Of a DNA stretch of 64,000 nt, positions 39,431 through 45,904 are shown in pieces. The notes under the pieces are model-generated. The model was not told where the DNA came from. It saw only the letters and a program-made list of their open reading frames with translations, and did no database searches. The DNA comes from Lumbricus terrestris (lineage: Eukaryota; Annelida; Clitellata; Crassiclitellata; Lumbricidae). The stretch covers positions 98,500,432 through 98,564,431 of the forward strand of contig OX457036.1 of the NCBI GenBank assembly GCA_949752735.1. The letters are read 5' to 3'. The stretch's first letter is position 1; every line of letters begins with the position of its first letter. The position numbers and the translations under genes are program-made.

Positions 39431-42029
39431 TTGTGCGTGTGTGTGTGTGTGTGTTTGTGCGCGTGTGTGCGTGCGTGCGTGTGTGTGTGTGTGCGTGCGT
39501 GTGTGTGTGTGCGTGTGTGTGTGTGTGTGTGTGTGCGTGCGTGTGCGTGTGTGTGTGTGCGTGTGCGTATGTGTGTGTGTGCGTGTGTGTGTGTGTGTGT
39601 GTGCGTGTGTGTGTGTGTGTGTGCGTGTGTGTGTGTGCGTGTGTGTAGGATGCACTGGGAAGATCGACCTCGTCTTCATGCTCGACTCCGCTGGAACCGT
39701 CCATTACGAACGCTTCCAGAACCTCACAAACTTCGCCATCAGCATCGTCAGTGAGATGGACATTGGACCGACGCAGACTCAGGTGGCCGTCGTCTATTGG
39801 GGAGGCGAGGGCTACGTCGGCTTCCTTCTCAACGAGTACACGACGAGAGAGGACGTCGTCCAGGCCATCCGCAACACACCCTACCTCGGCAACAAGACGA
39901 ACACTGCTTCCGCCTTCAGAACCCTTCGTCGCTCGATCCTCGTCGAAGAGAACGGAGATCGAAGGGACGCTGAGAACTTCGTCATCTTCGTTGCCAATGG
40001 CGACTCAACCGTCGACCAATCGCTGACGATTGCTGAAGCGATCCAGAGTCGATTGAACGGGAACCACATGATAACGGTGGGAGTGGAACCTCAAATGCAG
40101 AGTTCGTTGGAACTGGAGGCGATAGCCAGCTTTCCAAGGGACTTCAACTCATTCTACTCTCCTTCGTTACGAGCCCTGCCAAACGTCACTGCTGGTGTAA
40201 TCGCTGCCATGTGCAACAGTGAGTATCGACGAACTTACTTACTTACACTTAGTTCCTTCTGTTGCGATAGGAACATTGGTCGACACTCAATATCGATGAA
40301 AGCAGCTGAAAAAATCTTTGAAAGTTTGATTGACTTGAAAAACATCTCTCAAAGATATAGATATTAATTTTAGCAGAAATAAACATAGAACAGAGAAACA
40401 AGTTCGTTTAGTTCTAATCCATTTGCTACACTGCATCACTACATTTACTACACTGCATCACTACATTTACTACACTGCATCACTACATTTACTACACTGC
40501 ATCACTACATTTACTAGACTGCATCACTACAGTTACTACACTGCATTTACTACTACACTCGTTTCTGAAACTACCTGCATTCTCAATTTCACAATTTCTC
40601 GGTTTCTCCTTCACTGCAGCTGATTGTTCCTCACCAACCAATAAACCATCAATAATTGTTGTCTGAAGCCTCTTCCTCCTCCTCTCACCCCCCCATGCTT
40701 TCCATTGCAAAGAAGAGAAATGCGATAGTTTCCAACCAACACTAATTTCGTTCAATCCGCCTTCCTCTCGGTCCTCTGTCGCACAGTTTGACTGAACAGC
40801 AGAATAGGACCACCACATATTTTGTTGATTCGGTGCTGCGTGATTTGTTTCCTGTATAGGCACGAACCTCTGTCTGTCGAGTCCATGTCAGAATGGAGGC
40901 AGCTGCGTCGGTGGATATGGTCAATACAGGTGCGAATGCCAGCCTAGGTTCACAGGAATCAACTGCCAGAGAAGTAAGTACCGTATATATATACTGAAAT
41001 TATATATACTGAATGCTTCTGCAGTCAAGAATAGCCTATAGTCTTTGGTGTGCCAACTTTACAATACTAGTCAGAAATTCGTCCATCCCGTTCAGGTCTG
41101 CACATCGTCCCTGTCCTTTGCGAGCTCTCTGGTAAATTATGAGGTCAGAGTACAAATTATTTTAAGGAACTTAATGGATATACTGTAGAGTTTGGATTAC
41201 GTAGAACGGCAGAACTTCAATACAGAATATACAAATGTGGGAAAATATCATAATTATTTTGAGTTAAGCCATGATGTTTGGAAGTGCATTTGCATAATAT
41301 AGCCTTCCCAGGATGCAGAGAGCCTCCACGAACACTATGGGTATATACACACTCGAATAGCTGTTATAAACAGGTCTGTAGCAATGTATACACAGAAGAA
41401 TGCTGCTGCTGATGATATTAATAATAAGAAGATGGTGATCTGTGTTGTCTGTGAACTGTGTAGGATGCACTCGTCAGATGGACCTCGTGTTTATACTGGA
41501 CGTGTCAGGCAGCGTTGAAGACGACTATCGGCTGACGATGAACTTCGCTCGAATCGTCGTCGCAGGTCTCGACATCGCGTCAGGATCCGTTCGCGTCGGC
41601 GCCGTCGCCTTCGCCACAGCGATCAACGGTCAGTTCTACCTCAACCAGAACATCGGAAAGCAAAGCGCAGTCATCGACTCCCTCGACTTCCGGTACATCG
41701 GAGGAACGACGAACACCGCGCTGGCACTGAAGACCGTCAAGGACACTCACTTCACGACCAGCAGAGGAGACAGACCTGGAGTTGACAACATCGTCGTTCT
41801 CGTCTCCGATGGATACTCGAATGTTGACGACGATCAGACGATTCCTCTCAGCGATCAACTGAAAAGCTCTGGCGTCAACATCTACGCCGTTGCCATTAGT
41901 GACAACACACAGACGAGTGAACTCATCGAGATCATCAGTGACGTCGACAATCTCGTCAGTCTGACGTCATCGTCTCAAATCAACGATGCAGCCGATCAAC
42001 TGCTCGATAAGCTTTGTCCAAATCAATAG
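12217..42029 (+). CDS. Secreted VWA/EGF/mucin multidomain protein (14-exon gene model)
   Basis: Spliced by eye: 12217-12325, 16416-17036, 21458-21753, 23021-23285, 29156-30328, 30793-31425, 32286-32408, 33802-34090, 36153-36306, 37256-37397, 38243-38365, 39649-40218, 40860-40973, 41464-42029. The sum is 5178 nt, exactly 1725 codons plus stop. Order: signal peptide, VWA1, VWA2, VWA3, Thr/Pro mucin, VWA4, EGF, VWA5, EGF, VWA6, EGF, VWA7. All inter-module introns are phase 1, as expected for exon-shuffled extracellular modules. VWA domains bind matrix or cell-surface ligands; the absence of a membrane segment at the end suggests secretion into extracellular matrix, mucus or coelomic fluid. The nearest general architectures are matrilin/collagen VI/hikaru-type VWA-EGF proteins, but no collagen or coiled-coil segment is seen and I cannot name an orthologue. 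Internal exons missed in the long introns would change the model; transcript data are needed to settle this. Confidence 0.75.
12671..12897 (-). repeat. tRNA-derived SINE, copy A
   Basis: Shares the whole unit with 20711-20939: TGGCCTAAGT, CTGGATCA, AGCCAGAAGTGGGAGGGGCT, CGGCAGCTAACAGAAA, then a tRNA-like head. Read on the minus strand it begins with GTAGCTCAG-type A box and a degraded B box. Both copies lie inside hAT elements. Confidence 0.75.
13044..13325 (+). pseudogene. hAT transposase C-terminal dimerisation domain remnant
   Basis: The 93-codon open frame includes [11 protein letters not shown] and [10 protein letters not shown], the conserved C-terminal block of hAT-family transposases. 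It lacks the RNase-H-like catalytic core and the BED finger, so it cannot encode an active enzyme. It lies between the termini of the hAT element 12432-13547. Confidence 0.8.
13620..14600 (+). mobile_element. 5'-truncated LINE (CR1/L2-like) with RT C-terminal half
   Basis: The YADD-containing motif [12 protein letters not shown] lies at about 13665-13705, followed by an open frame to 14552 typical of the RT thumb and C-terminal region of CR1/L2/Rex-type LINEs ([25 protein letters not shown]). The 3' end has GCGCTATATAAGTG followed by a (TGAA)n tail, as in L2/CR1 families. It appears inserted into a (GATAT)n microsatellite that continues on both sides (13565-13615 and 14606-14632). Upstream endonuclease and RT fingers are absent. 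Confidence 0.8.
15016..15955 (+). pseudogene. LINE reverse transcriptase fragment, frameshifted
   Basis: The first frame (about 15030-15275) ends in [15 protein letters not shown]; the second (15158-15955) carries [31 protein letters not shown], the palm motif [22 protein letters not shown] and the catalytic [11 protein letters not shown] frameshift near 15240-15280 separates them. The enzyme would be a non-LTR reverse transcriptase of the endonuclease-RT class common in invertebrates. Endonuclease and C-terminal region are missing, so it is a dead fragment in intron 1 of the VWA gene. A C-terminal piece of a similar family lies on the minus strand at 55864-56225. Confidence 0.8.
16416..17036 (+). 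CDS. Exon 2: VWA domain 1 (intact MIDAS)
   Basis: Follows a pyrimidine-rich tract and CAG acceptor; ends at GCAG before GTAAGT. Both ends are phase 1. The module begins [18 protein letters not shown], so the MIDAS loop DxSxS is present (DNSGS). The second MIDAS threonine is in GETNLQ and the aspartate in LTDGMAN. A C-terminal CDPPKLCSA cysteine pair follows the domain. The whole VWA fold (about 200 residues) is in a single exon. It should bind a divalent cation and a protein ligand in the extracellular space. Confidence 0.88.
17037..17575. other. Intron 2 start, no feature recognised
   Basis: AT-rich unique sequence after the VWA1 donor. No additional exon is recognised before the simple repeat at 17588. 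Confidence 0.5.
17588..18169. repeat. (TCTG/TCTC)n microsatellite, CTCTGT higher unit
   Basis: Grades from mixed TCTG/TCTC through a long (CTCTGT)n run (about 17850-18090) to pure (CT)n (18090-18169). It is intronic. Confidence 0.97.
18579..18830. mobile_element. hAT-like MITE (CAGGGCCGGATTAA termini)
   Basis: Begins CAGGGCCGGATTAA and ends TTAATCCGGCCCTG. The flanking 8-mers GGTCCACA (18571-18578) and GGGCCATA (18831-18838) match at 6 of 8 positions, which suggests an old target duplication. No ORF. Confidence 0.8.
18955..19981 (+). mobile_element. Mutator-like element (MULE) with TIRs built of tandem repeats
   Basis: A perfect 8-bp duplication AAGCGTTT flanks the element (18947-18954 and 19982-19989). 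The ends share GGACCATTCC, then inverted arrays of ~15-22-bp units of the type CATAGGCTGATTGGT (18968-19075 and 19745-19970). The interior frame 19029-19391 encodes a MULE transposase C-terminus ([31 protein letters not shown]). The catalytic DDE region is absent, so it is non-autonomous or degraded. Confidence 0.82.
19115..19391 (+). pseudogene. MULE transposase C-terminal fragment
   Basis: About 90 codons including NSVEGWH and the [14 protein letters not shown] segment, which correspond to the region after the third catalytic acidic residue in MULE-domain proteins. The frame is open to its stop at 19391 but has no catalytic domain upstream within the element. Confidence 0.7.
20044..21379. 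mobile_element. Non-autonomous hAT-like element with nested SINE
   Basis: Ends CATGGGCGCCCGCA and TGCGGGCGCCCATG, flanked by a perfect 8-bp duplication ACTGACAT (20036-20043 and 21380-21387). GGGGGGCA-rich subterminal tracts occur at both ends. No transposase; a SINE (20711-20939) is inserted. Confidence 0.9.
20711..20939 (-). repeat. tRNA-derived SINE, copy B
   Basis: Minus-strand reading begins GGGTCCCGTAGCTCAGTGG with a good A box, and later GGGTTCAAGCC as B box, followed by the SINE body shared with 12671-12897. The tRNA-like head is better preserved than in copy A. Confidence 0.82.
21458..21753 (+). CDS. Exon 3: VWA domain 2, N-terminal half (degenerate MIDAS)
   Basis: Acceptor CTCAG at 21457 (phase 1); donor GTAACT after AAT (phase 0). 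The fold is recognisable ([56 protein letters not shown]). The DxSxS loop is replaced by DIPQD, and the TN-type second motif by GNADV, so metal binding is probably lost. The domain is completed by exon 4, unlike the single-exon VWA1. Confidence 0.8.
22143..22437. repeat. 21-bp tandem repeat (GGTCACGGGTCTCTTCTTTAA type)
   Basis: About fourteen copies of a 21-base unit. Because 21 is divisible by 3, the minus strand stays open as a DLKEETR heptad repeat, a chance coiled-coil-like translation with no supporting gene signals. It lies in the phase-0 intron that splits VWA2. Confidence 0.92.
23021..23285 (+). CDS. Exon 4: VWA domain 2, C-terminal half
   Basis: Acceptor GTGTAG at 23020 in phase 0, donor GTGAGT after CCAC in phase 1. 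Encodes [41 protein letters not shown] and IICSSNP, the beta-4 to alpha-6 part of a VWA fold. The usual TDG of MIDAS motif 3 is MDN here. Joins in frame to exon 3 and to VWA3. Confidence 0.78.
23286..23930. other. Intron start with (TGAA)n tail
   Basis: A LINE-like 3' end with AATAAATGTCTGAAATGAATG at 23370-23408 and otherwise unrecognised sequence. No exon is seen. Confidence 0.45.
23934..26081. repeat. (TCCA)n array, first block
   Basis: About 2.1 kb of TCCA units with recurrent variants (CATCTTTCCATC, CACCTCATC, CGATCTTTCC). Higher-order structure is present: the rare CCGTCCATCCTTCC variant recurs at 25421 and 25847, a spacing of 426 bases. Long open frames (HPSI repeats) on both strands are a by-product of the unit. 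Confidence 0.97.
26082..26177. other. Non-TCCA interruption of the array
   Basis: An (AAT)n run then about 70 bases of unique sequence with GGCGCC strings. This could be the remnant of an insertion whose other end was lost. Confidence 0.6.
26178..29140. repeat. (TCCA)n array, second block with 949-bp higher-order unit
   Basis: About 3 kb of TCCA units, richer in CCAC variants. A block of variants at 26616-27056 recurs identically in minus-strand translation at 27565-28005, and 27170-27520 recurs at 28119 onward; both pairs are offset by 949 bases. The array ends about 15 bases before the acceptor of the VWA3 exon. Confidence 0.97.
29156..30328 (+). CDS. Exon 5: VWA domain 3 (intact MIDAS) plus Thr/Pro mucin stretch
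   Basis: Acceptor TATGCAG directly after the TCCA array, donor GTGAGA; both phase 1. The VWA part starts [18 protein letters not shown] (DxSxS), with GETNIADAL and VTDGKAN completing the MIDAS, and ends KSCIVPTT. The second half (about 29750-30290, 180 residues) is nearly pure Thr with periodic Pro (TTTTTTP units, some TTTTSTP), a densely O-glycosylatable mucin-like stalk. Codons vary (ACA/ACC/ACT/ACG), and the pattern resembles a coding minisatellite with 21-base periodicity. The stalk would act as an extended spacer between VWA3 and VWA4. Confidence 0.88.
30329..30792. other. Short intron, no feature recognised
   Basis: A 464-bp phase-1 intron between the mucin exon and VWA4. Nothing else is seen in it. 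Confidence 0.6.
30793..31425 (+). CDS. Exon 6: VWA domain 4 (degenerate MIDAS)
   Basis: Acceptor ACATAG, phase 1; donor GTACGT after AACA, phase 1. A short linker ([17 protein letters not shown]) precedes the VWA core: [81 protein letters not shown]. The first MIDAS loop is DKTSN instead of DxSxS and the Thr of motif 2 is missing, so cation binding is doubtful. An alternative acceptor at 30817 would break the phase. Confidence 0.82.
31426..31764. other. Intron, no feature recognised
   Basis: AT-rich sequence between VWA4 and a hAT MITE. No exon is seen. Confidence 0.5.
31765..32026. mobile_element. hAT MITE, CAGTGGCGTAG family, copy 1
   Basis: Begins CAGTGGCGTAGACAGGG and ends CTGGCTACGCCACTG. 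Flanking 8-mers TACGGCAG and TCCTGCAA match only 5 of 8. Internal ACAATTGTTTTTCTTA and a TACTGTAATACTGTTG block are shared with copies 2-4. Confidence 0.8.
32286..32408 (+). CDS. Exon 7: EGF-like domain 1
   Basis: A 123-nt symmetrical phase-1 exon (acceptor AATAG, donor GTAAGT). Six cysteines in the EGF order: C(8)C(5)C(8)C(1)C(8)C, with the G-x-Y/F-C end typical of the fold (KTGPYC). No calcium-binding D-x-D/N-E consensus. It links VWA4 and VWA5. Confidence 0.85.
32409..33154. other. Intron, no exon recognised
   Basis: Unremarkable intronic sequence after EGF1. Short frames here have no recognisable domain. Confidence 0.45.
33155..33385 (+). mobile_element. LINE 3'-end remnant
   Basis: A frameshifted piece reads SLWNG(L/M)...SSVRSTV-like sequence and ends GCGCTTTATAAGTTG followed by ATACAATACAAT. 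This is the same kind of tail as the LINE at 13620-14600, but much shorter. Confidence 0.55.
33428..33790. repeat. (GATGTTAAAT)n 10-bp satellite abutting an acceptor
   Basis: About 36 copies of a 10-base unit run to within 12 bases of the VWA5 splice acceptor at 33801. Confidence 0.95.
33802..34090 (+). CDS. Exon 8: VWA domain 5, part 1
   Basis: Acceptor TTTAG in phase 1, donor GTCAGA after CATCAG in phase 2. Encodes [19 protein letters not shown] (DxSxS present), [19 protein letters not shown] and NGADLAQAI. The motif-2 Thr is replaced (NGAD). VWA5 is split over three exons, unlike VWA1, 3, 4, 6 and 7. Confidence 0.82.
34388..34648. mobile_element. hAT MITE, CAGTGGCGTAG family, copy 2
   Basis: Starts CAGTGGCGTGGACAAGG, ends GGCTACGCCACTG; flanks GTGAATGT (34380-34387) and GTGAATAT (34649-34656) match 7 of 8. 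Confidence 0.88.
35075..36044. mobile_element. Non-autonomous piggyBac-like element
   Basis: TTAA at both flanks (35071-35074 and 36045-36048) with ends CCCTCGGGCTACCAAGG and CTTGGTAGCGTGAGGG, i.e. CCCT...AGGG as in piggyBac. Additional subterminal inverted GGGGGGTGGTNNNCACCCCCC blocks repeat internally near 35090, 35265 and 35985. About 970 bp, no transposase. It lies in the intron splitting VWA5. Confidence 0.82.
36153..36306 (+). CDS. Exon 9: VWA domain 5, part 2
   Basis: Acceptor TTTTCAG, phase 2 (completes an AG-T Ser codon); donor GTAAGC after ATGGCG, phase 0. Encodes [18 protein letters not shown] and [13 protein letters not shown], the MIDAS motif-3 strand, then the alpha-4 helix to GIKVMA. 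Confidence 0.82.
36313..36376. repeat. (GAC)n microsatellite just after a splice donor
   Basis: GACGAC repeats begin 7 bases past the exon 9 donor; read through in frame, they would add a poly-Asp tail before a stop at about 36424. Confidence 0.85.
37256..37397 (+). CDS. Exon 10: VWA domain 5, part 3
   Basis: Acceptor TCTTCAG, phase 0; donor GTGAGT, phase 1. Encodes [47 protein letters not shown], the C-terminal strand and helices of VWA5 and the closing Cys-Asn seen at the end of VWA4 (VCN), VWA6 (MCN) and VWA5. Confidence 0.85.
37398..38242. other. Intron, no exon recognised
   Basis: Mostly unique AT-rich sequence. A short (CTAATAAAT)n run at 38190-38234 directly precedes the EGF2 acceptor. 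Confidence 0.5.
38243..38365 (+). CDS. Exon 11: EGF-like domain 2
   Basis: A 123-nt phase-1/phase-1 exon. Six cysteines: [31 protein letters not shown]. The C4-C5 spacing is C-x-x-C and not the usual C-x-C. An N-terminal DLD could hint at a calcium-binding EGF, but the full consensus is absent. Confidence 0.85.
38648..39025. mobile_element. MITE with ~38-bp TIR (GTGGCGCCRCACACCAAAAC)
   Basis: The left end AATTGTGGCGCCGCACACC... and right end ...GGTGTGTGGCGCCACAATT are inverted copies extending through ACCAGCATTAAG. No clear target duplication beyond the palindromic AATT, so the superfamily is unknown. AT-rich, no ORF. Confidence 0.75.
39396..39647. repeat. (TG)n microsatellite running into a splice acceptor
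   Basis: About 250 bases of TG/CGTG ending ...GTGTGTAG, where the final AG is the VWA6 acceptor (39647-39648). There is no normal pyrimidine-rich tract; the run is purine/pyrimidine alternating. Confidence 0.95.
39649..40218 (+). CDS. Exon 12: VWA domain 6 (partly degenerate MIDAS)
   Basis: Phase 1 at both ends (acceptor GTGTAG, donor GTGAGT). Core: [74 protein letters not shown]. The first loop is DSAGT and the motif-3 Asp is Asn (ANGD), so only the Thr motif is intact. GC-rich compared with its introns. Confidence 0.88.
40427..40545. repeat. ~22-bp tandem repeat (CTACACTGCATCACTACATT)
   Basis: About five copies, intronic between VWA6 and EGF3. Confidence 0.88.
40860..40973 (+). CDS. Exon 13: EGF-like domain 3
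   Basis: A 114-nt phase-1/phase-1 exon (acceptor GTATAG, donor GTAAGT). Six cysteines in a compact Notch-like [31 protein letters not shown]. The NGGSC and C-x-C plus FTGxxC ends are canonical. Confidence 0.9.
41464..42029 (+). CDS. Exon 14: VWA domain 7 (intact MIDAS) and stop
   Basis: Acceptor TGTGTAG, phase 1; ends with TAG at 42027-42029. MIDAS complete: [22 protein letters not shown]. The protein ends only a few residues after the last helix (LLDKLCPNQ), with no transmembrane segment or GPI signal, supporting secretion. A 10-bp satellite begins immediately after the stop. Confidence 0.88.
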
Positions 42030-42035
42030 ACTCAG

Positions 42036-42268
42036 TCATATCGATCATTATCGATCATTATCGATCATTATCGATCATTATCGATCATTATCGATCATTA
42101 TCGATCATTATCGATCATTATCGATCATTATCGATCATTATCGATCATTATCCGTCATTATCGATCATTATCGATCATTATCGATCGTTATCGATCATTA
42201 TCGATCATTATCGATCATTATCGATCATTATCGATCATTATCCGTCATTATCGATCATTATCGATCAC
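42036..42268. repeat. (TCGATCATTA)n satellite right after the stop codon
   Basis: About 23 copies of a 10-base unit with rare TCCGTCATTA variants. It begins within ten bases of the VWA gene's stop, so it is probably transcribed as 3' UTR. Confidence 0.95.
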
Positions 42269-42401
42269 ACGAATGACATCACTCATGGTCGCTGTTCTCT
42301 CGGATGCATGCTGCGAAAATTGGTTGAATCGATTCAATTTCTCTGTCTCTATTGGTTTGTCTGTCTCTTTCTGTCTTTCTGTCTGTCTCTGTCTGTCTCT
42401 G

Positions 42402-42517
<116 letters not shown>

Positions 42518-42611
42518 AAAATCCTCTCTCCTTTATGAAGTTGCTGCTGTGACATGACTCATCGACGCTTTAGACATTGGTGCAATCGGAGTTGCTAATA
42601 ATTAACACAAT

Positions 42612-42672
42612 AATTACAATTATTATTATGGAGTGAAGAATAATATTATTCGCTCCATAATTATTATGTAAT
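42612..42672. repeat. Inverted repeat (hairpin)
   Basis: AATTATTATTATGGAGTGAA and its near inverse TTCGCTCCATAATTATTATG flank a short AT loop. About 20-base arms. Not preceded by a gene end other than the VWA gene 580 bases upstream. Confidence 0.7.
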
Positions 42673-43113
42673 TGCTATATTTTATCGAATTTTGTATGTT
42701 ACGAAAACGTCACTTTGATGCCTTTCGATTCGTTTCCTTGCAAAGATAATATTGTTGTGAGATCGTCTGAAAAGGAATGTTGCTGCTTTGGTGCATACAA
42801 GATTTTCATCTTCTTTTAATCTGCTTGCTTCTAAGTTCTGCTGTGTGCTCACTTAAAGACAAGCTGTGTCTTAACTATAGCTGCAAATATATCGGAACTG
42901 TTGATGTTGTCATAAACTAAAAGACTTTAATCCGACTCTTTCCTAGAGAATGGTCTCAATCTAATTGGATTTACATTATGCTTTAGATAAACATATTGGA
43001 TGCATATGTTGATTGTCTCTTTTCAGTAGTCTATCGGTTAAACTTTATCTTCTCCAATCGATTCATCTGTCATAAGATACCGGTAAGCTTTTCTCGTGTA
43101 CATGCATAGATGT

Positions 43114-43358
43114 CAGTGGCGTAGACATGGGGGTTTCGGGGGTTAACTCCCATTGGCTTAGAAAAAGTTTTTTAAAAGGCTATTTTATCCACTTAAATAA
43201 GTAAAAACAAAACAATTGCTTTGTAGTAATTGTTTTTCTTACTTTATTCCCTTTGTTACTTTATTCCTTTTTTATTTATTGTAATATTGTTGAGCTGGTG
43301 TCAGGAAGGGCATCCGGCCTGGCCATACCCCCATCATAAATTCCTGGCTGCGCCTCTG
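43114..43358. mobile_element. hAT MITE, CAGTGGCGTAG family, copy 3
   Basis: Starts CAGTGGCGTAGACATGG, ends GGCTGCGCCTCTG; flanks ATAGATGT and ATAGATAT match 7 of 8. Confidence 0.85.
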
Positions 43359-43439
43359 ATAGATATACAGACCAGAAAGTGGACTTCAGAGTTCAGACTT
43401 CTCAACTTCCCTGGGATCTCCGTCTGTAGTGTTGTTTCA

Positions 43440-43675
43440 ATAATGTCTCAATTTTAGTTTTAGTTTTAGTTTTGATTGTTAGTCTTAATATTTAGTTTTA
43501 GTTTTACTTTTAATTGTTGCTGAATATTAGTTTTATTTTTAGTTTTAGTTTTTATGGACCAATTTTAGTTTCAGTTTTAATTCTAGCAATGCAATTTTAG
43601 TTTTAGTTTCAGCAAATGCAATTTTAGTTTTAGTAATGCAATTTTAGTTTTAGTTTTAGTATTAGTAAGCTGGAA
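43440..43675. repeat. TTTTAG-rich low-complexity repeat
   Basis: TTTTAGTTTTAG units with decay and an AATGCAATTTTAG variant. Confidence 0.8.
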
Positions 43676-43994
43676 ATTCACTTGTTAGAAATTAATTCCA
43701 TTTAATTTTTTTGAAGAACCTAAAGTAATACAAAGGAAAACAAGGATGTGTTTCACGCCAGGGAGACCAGCTTATTTGTATACGTTAAGACTTCATAATT
43801 CGTTTCAATCAGGCATTCCCATGAAATGTCGTCAACTATAGCCGACTATTGTGCGTTTACAAACAAGTATAATTATATAATATTATGCTGATATAATTCT
43901 GTTGTAAAGTTCCAAGACTGTGAATGTTTTGCTGCGATGTATGAAGTTACGAAGAAATAATCCATGACTCATTCCATCTTTTCTCGCTCTATAT

Positions 43995-44475
43995 CAGTGG
44001 CATAGCCAGGAATCTATGGTGGGTGGGGGTTAAGGCCTGGCCGGAATCCGTCCCGGATTCAGGAAAGAGGTTAATCCGGCTATGCCCCCCCCTAATTGAG
44101 AAATGTCCATAGAACTTGTCCCCTCCCCATTAGGTTTCAAAGAGCTTTCAGCAGTAGGTTTCAATATATATTTTCCAGACAATTCGGCTAAAAAGGTCAT
44201 CAGTTTTTTCGGGCGAAAGATCAAAAAATTTTACCCCAAATTTTTTGCCCCCTTCCAAAATTCTGTATCCGCCCCTGGGCCGCATGCCCTTCCTGACACC
44301 AACCCAATTGACAGTATTACAGTAAATAAAGAGGGAACAAAGTAACAAAGGGAATAAAAAAGAAAAACAATTGTTACTACAAGCAATTGTTTTTTTCTAA
44401 TTTAAGTGGATAAATAACCTGTTTCCTAAGCAAATGTGGAGTTTTAACCCCTAAACTCCGTTGTCTACGCCACTG
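43995..44475. mobile_element. hAT MITE, CAGTGGCGTAG family, copy 4 (reverse, enlarged)
   Basis: Perfect 8-bp duplication CTCTATAT (43987-43994 and 44476-44483). Inverse orientation relative to copies 1-3. About 200 bases longer, because of extra sequence around 44050-44280 that includes TCCCGGATTC and TATGCCCCCCCC blocks, possibly a second nested element. Confidence 0.88.
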
Positions 44476-44483
44476 CTCTATAT

Positions 44484-45040
44484 ATTTTGACAAACTGATT
44501 TAATTTGTCGTAATGCGAATCTGTCGAGGCATGATCACTTTTTTTAATTGCCGTTGTCATCTATAATTAATTGAATTGTTTATAATTTCAATAGATATTT
44601 ATTTTAGCGACGCATTGTAGAAACGAATGATTCGTTCCTTGAATTTGATAAACTGAATTGCAAAAATCTATGGCAAATAAAAGAAACTGATTGAAAATTC
44701 TGTATACAGTAACTGTTGTTCGCTGCTGACTCGTGCCATTCAGCCTCATTACGACAAACTCCATTCATACTATAATTAATTATATGCAACGCATGCAGTA
44801 TAATAATAATAACATATTATGATGAGATCAACAACCATGCACGCGTGCAGGAGGCACGTACATGTACAGCTCCGTTTCCGATGCTTCTGTTGCTTCACTG
44901 CCTGTAGTTTTATTTATTTATATTTAATTAATTAATCAAACTGAAATAATTAAACCATGTGAAGCAATTGAGAATCCCTAAGAACTTAGCATAAGCTTAT
45001 AAATAGTATCGAAAATCAACACCAACAACGTCCAGCCTAT
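44484..45040. other. No gene recognised
   Basis: AT-rich intergenic sequence without domain-bearing frames. Confidence 0.5.
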
Positions 45041-45041
45041 A

Positions 45042-45044
45042 CAA

Positions 45045-45080
<36 letters not shown>

Positions 45081-45123
45081 GTGTGTGTGTGTGTGTGTGT
45101 GTAGGTGTGTGTGTGTGTGTGTG

Positions 45124-45162
<39 letters not shown>
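45042..45162. repeat. (GT)n microsatellite
   Basis: GT repeats with TAGG interruptions. Confidence 0.95.
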
Positions 45163-45164
<2 letters not shown>

Positions 45165-45314
45165 AACTTGCTTTCAACCCCCTTCTTCTTCCCACTCTTG
45201 AAGTTGATTGAGATCGTTGTTCTTCATTTGCATATCTAGATGACGTCACGGATCATCTCGTCCAATCAGTTCACTGAAAGATGACCTTGTAGAGGCCGTA
45301 AGGTCACCGAGGTC

Positions 45315-45540
45315 AATGGACCACATAGACTGGAATCAGCTTCCGCTCTCTCTTCGAAGCTCAATTTCACTTCCTTCCTTCAAAAAGCGGCTAAAAACTT
45401 ACTACTTCTCCTTGACTTTCAAGCATTTGGATCTTTAATTGCATCTTCATCTGGCGGCTGACTATCCGCGCCTCAGATTCACATTTCGGTGTGACATTGC
45501 GCGCGTTACAAATTTATTTAATAATAATAATAATAATAAT

Positions 45541-45616
<76 letters not shown>
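45315..45616 (+). mobile_element. LINE 3'-end remnant with (AAT)n tail
   Basis: A short frame (about 45330-45438) reads DWNQLPLSLRSSISLPSFKKRLKTYYF-like sequence, the WNxLPxxLR motif at the C-terminus of LINE ORF2. A GCGCGTTACAAATTTATTT end and an (AAT)n tail follow. Confidence 0.65.
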
Positions 45617-45617
<1 letters not shown>

Positions 45618-45904
45618 GACCATAATCATACGGTAGAAAGCGTATTCTGCTATATGCCTATACATTTGACCATAGATATAAATCTCTTTCGATTCATATA
45701 ATTATGTTTGATTTAAAGAATTTAAACTAAACACAGGATTCACAGATCTCAGCATGATGTAGAATGACCCAAGACTACTACATCGAGTACATAAGCATTG
45801 AGCAGTGTTGTATGATTCACGGTATGACTATAGAGTGCTTAAATATTTGATTGATAAAAATATTTGATTGATTGATTGATTGATTGATTGAAGTGTATAA
45901 AAAG

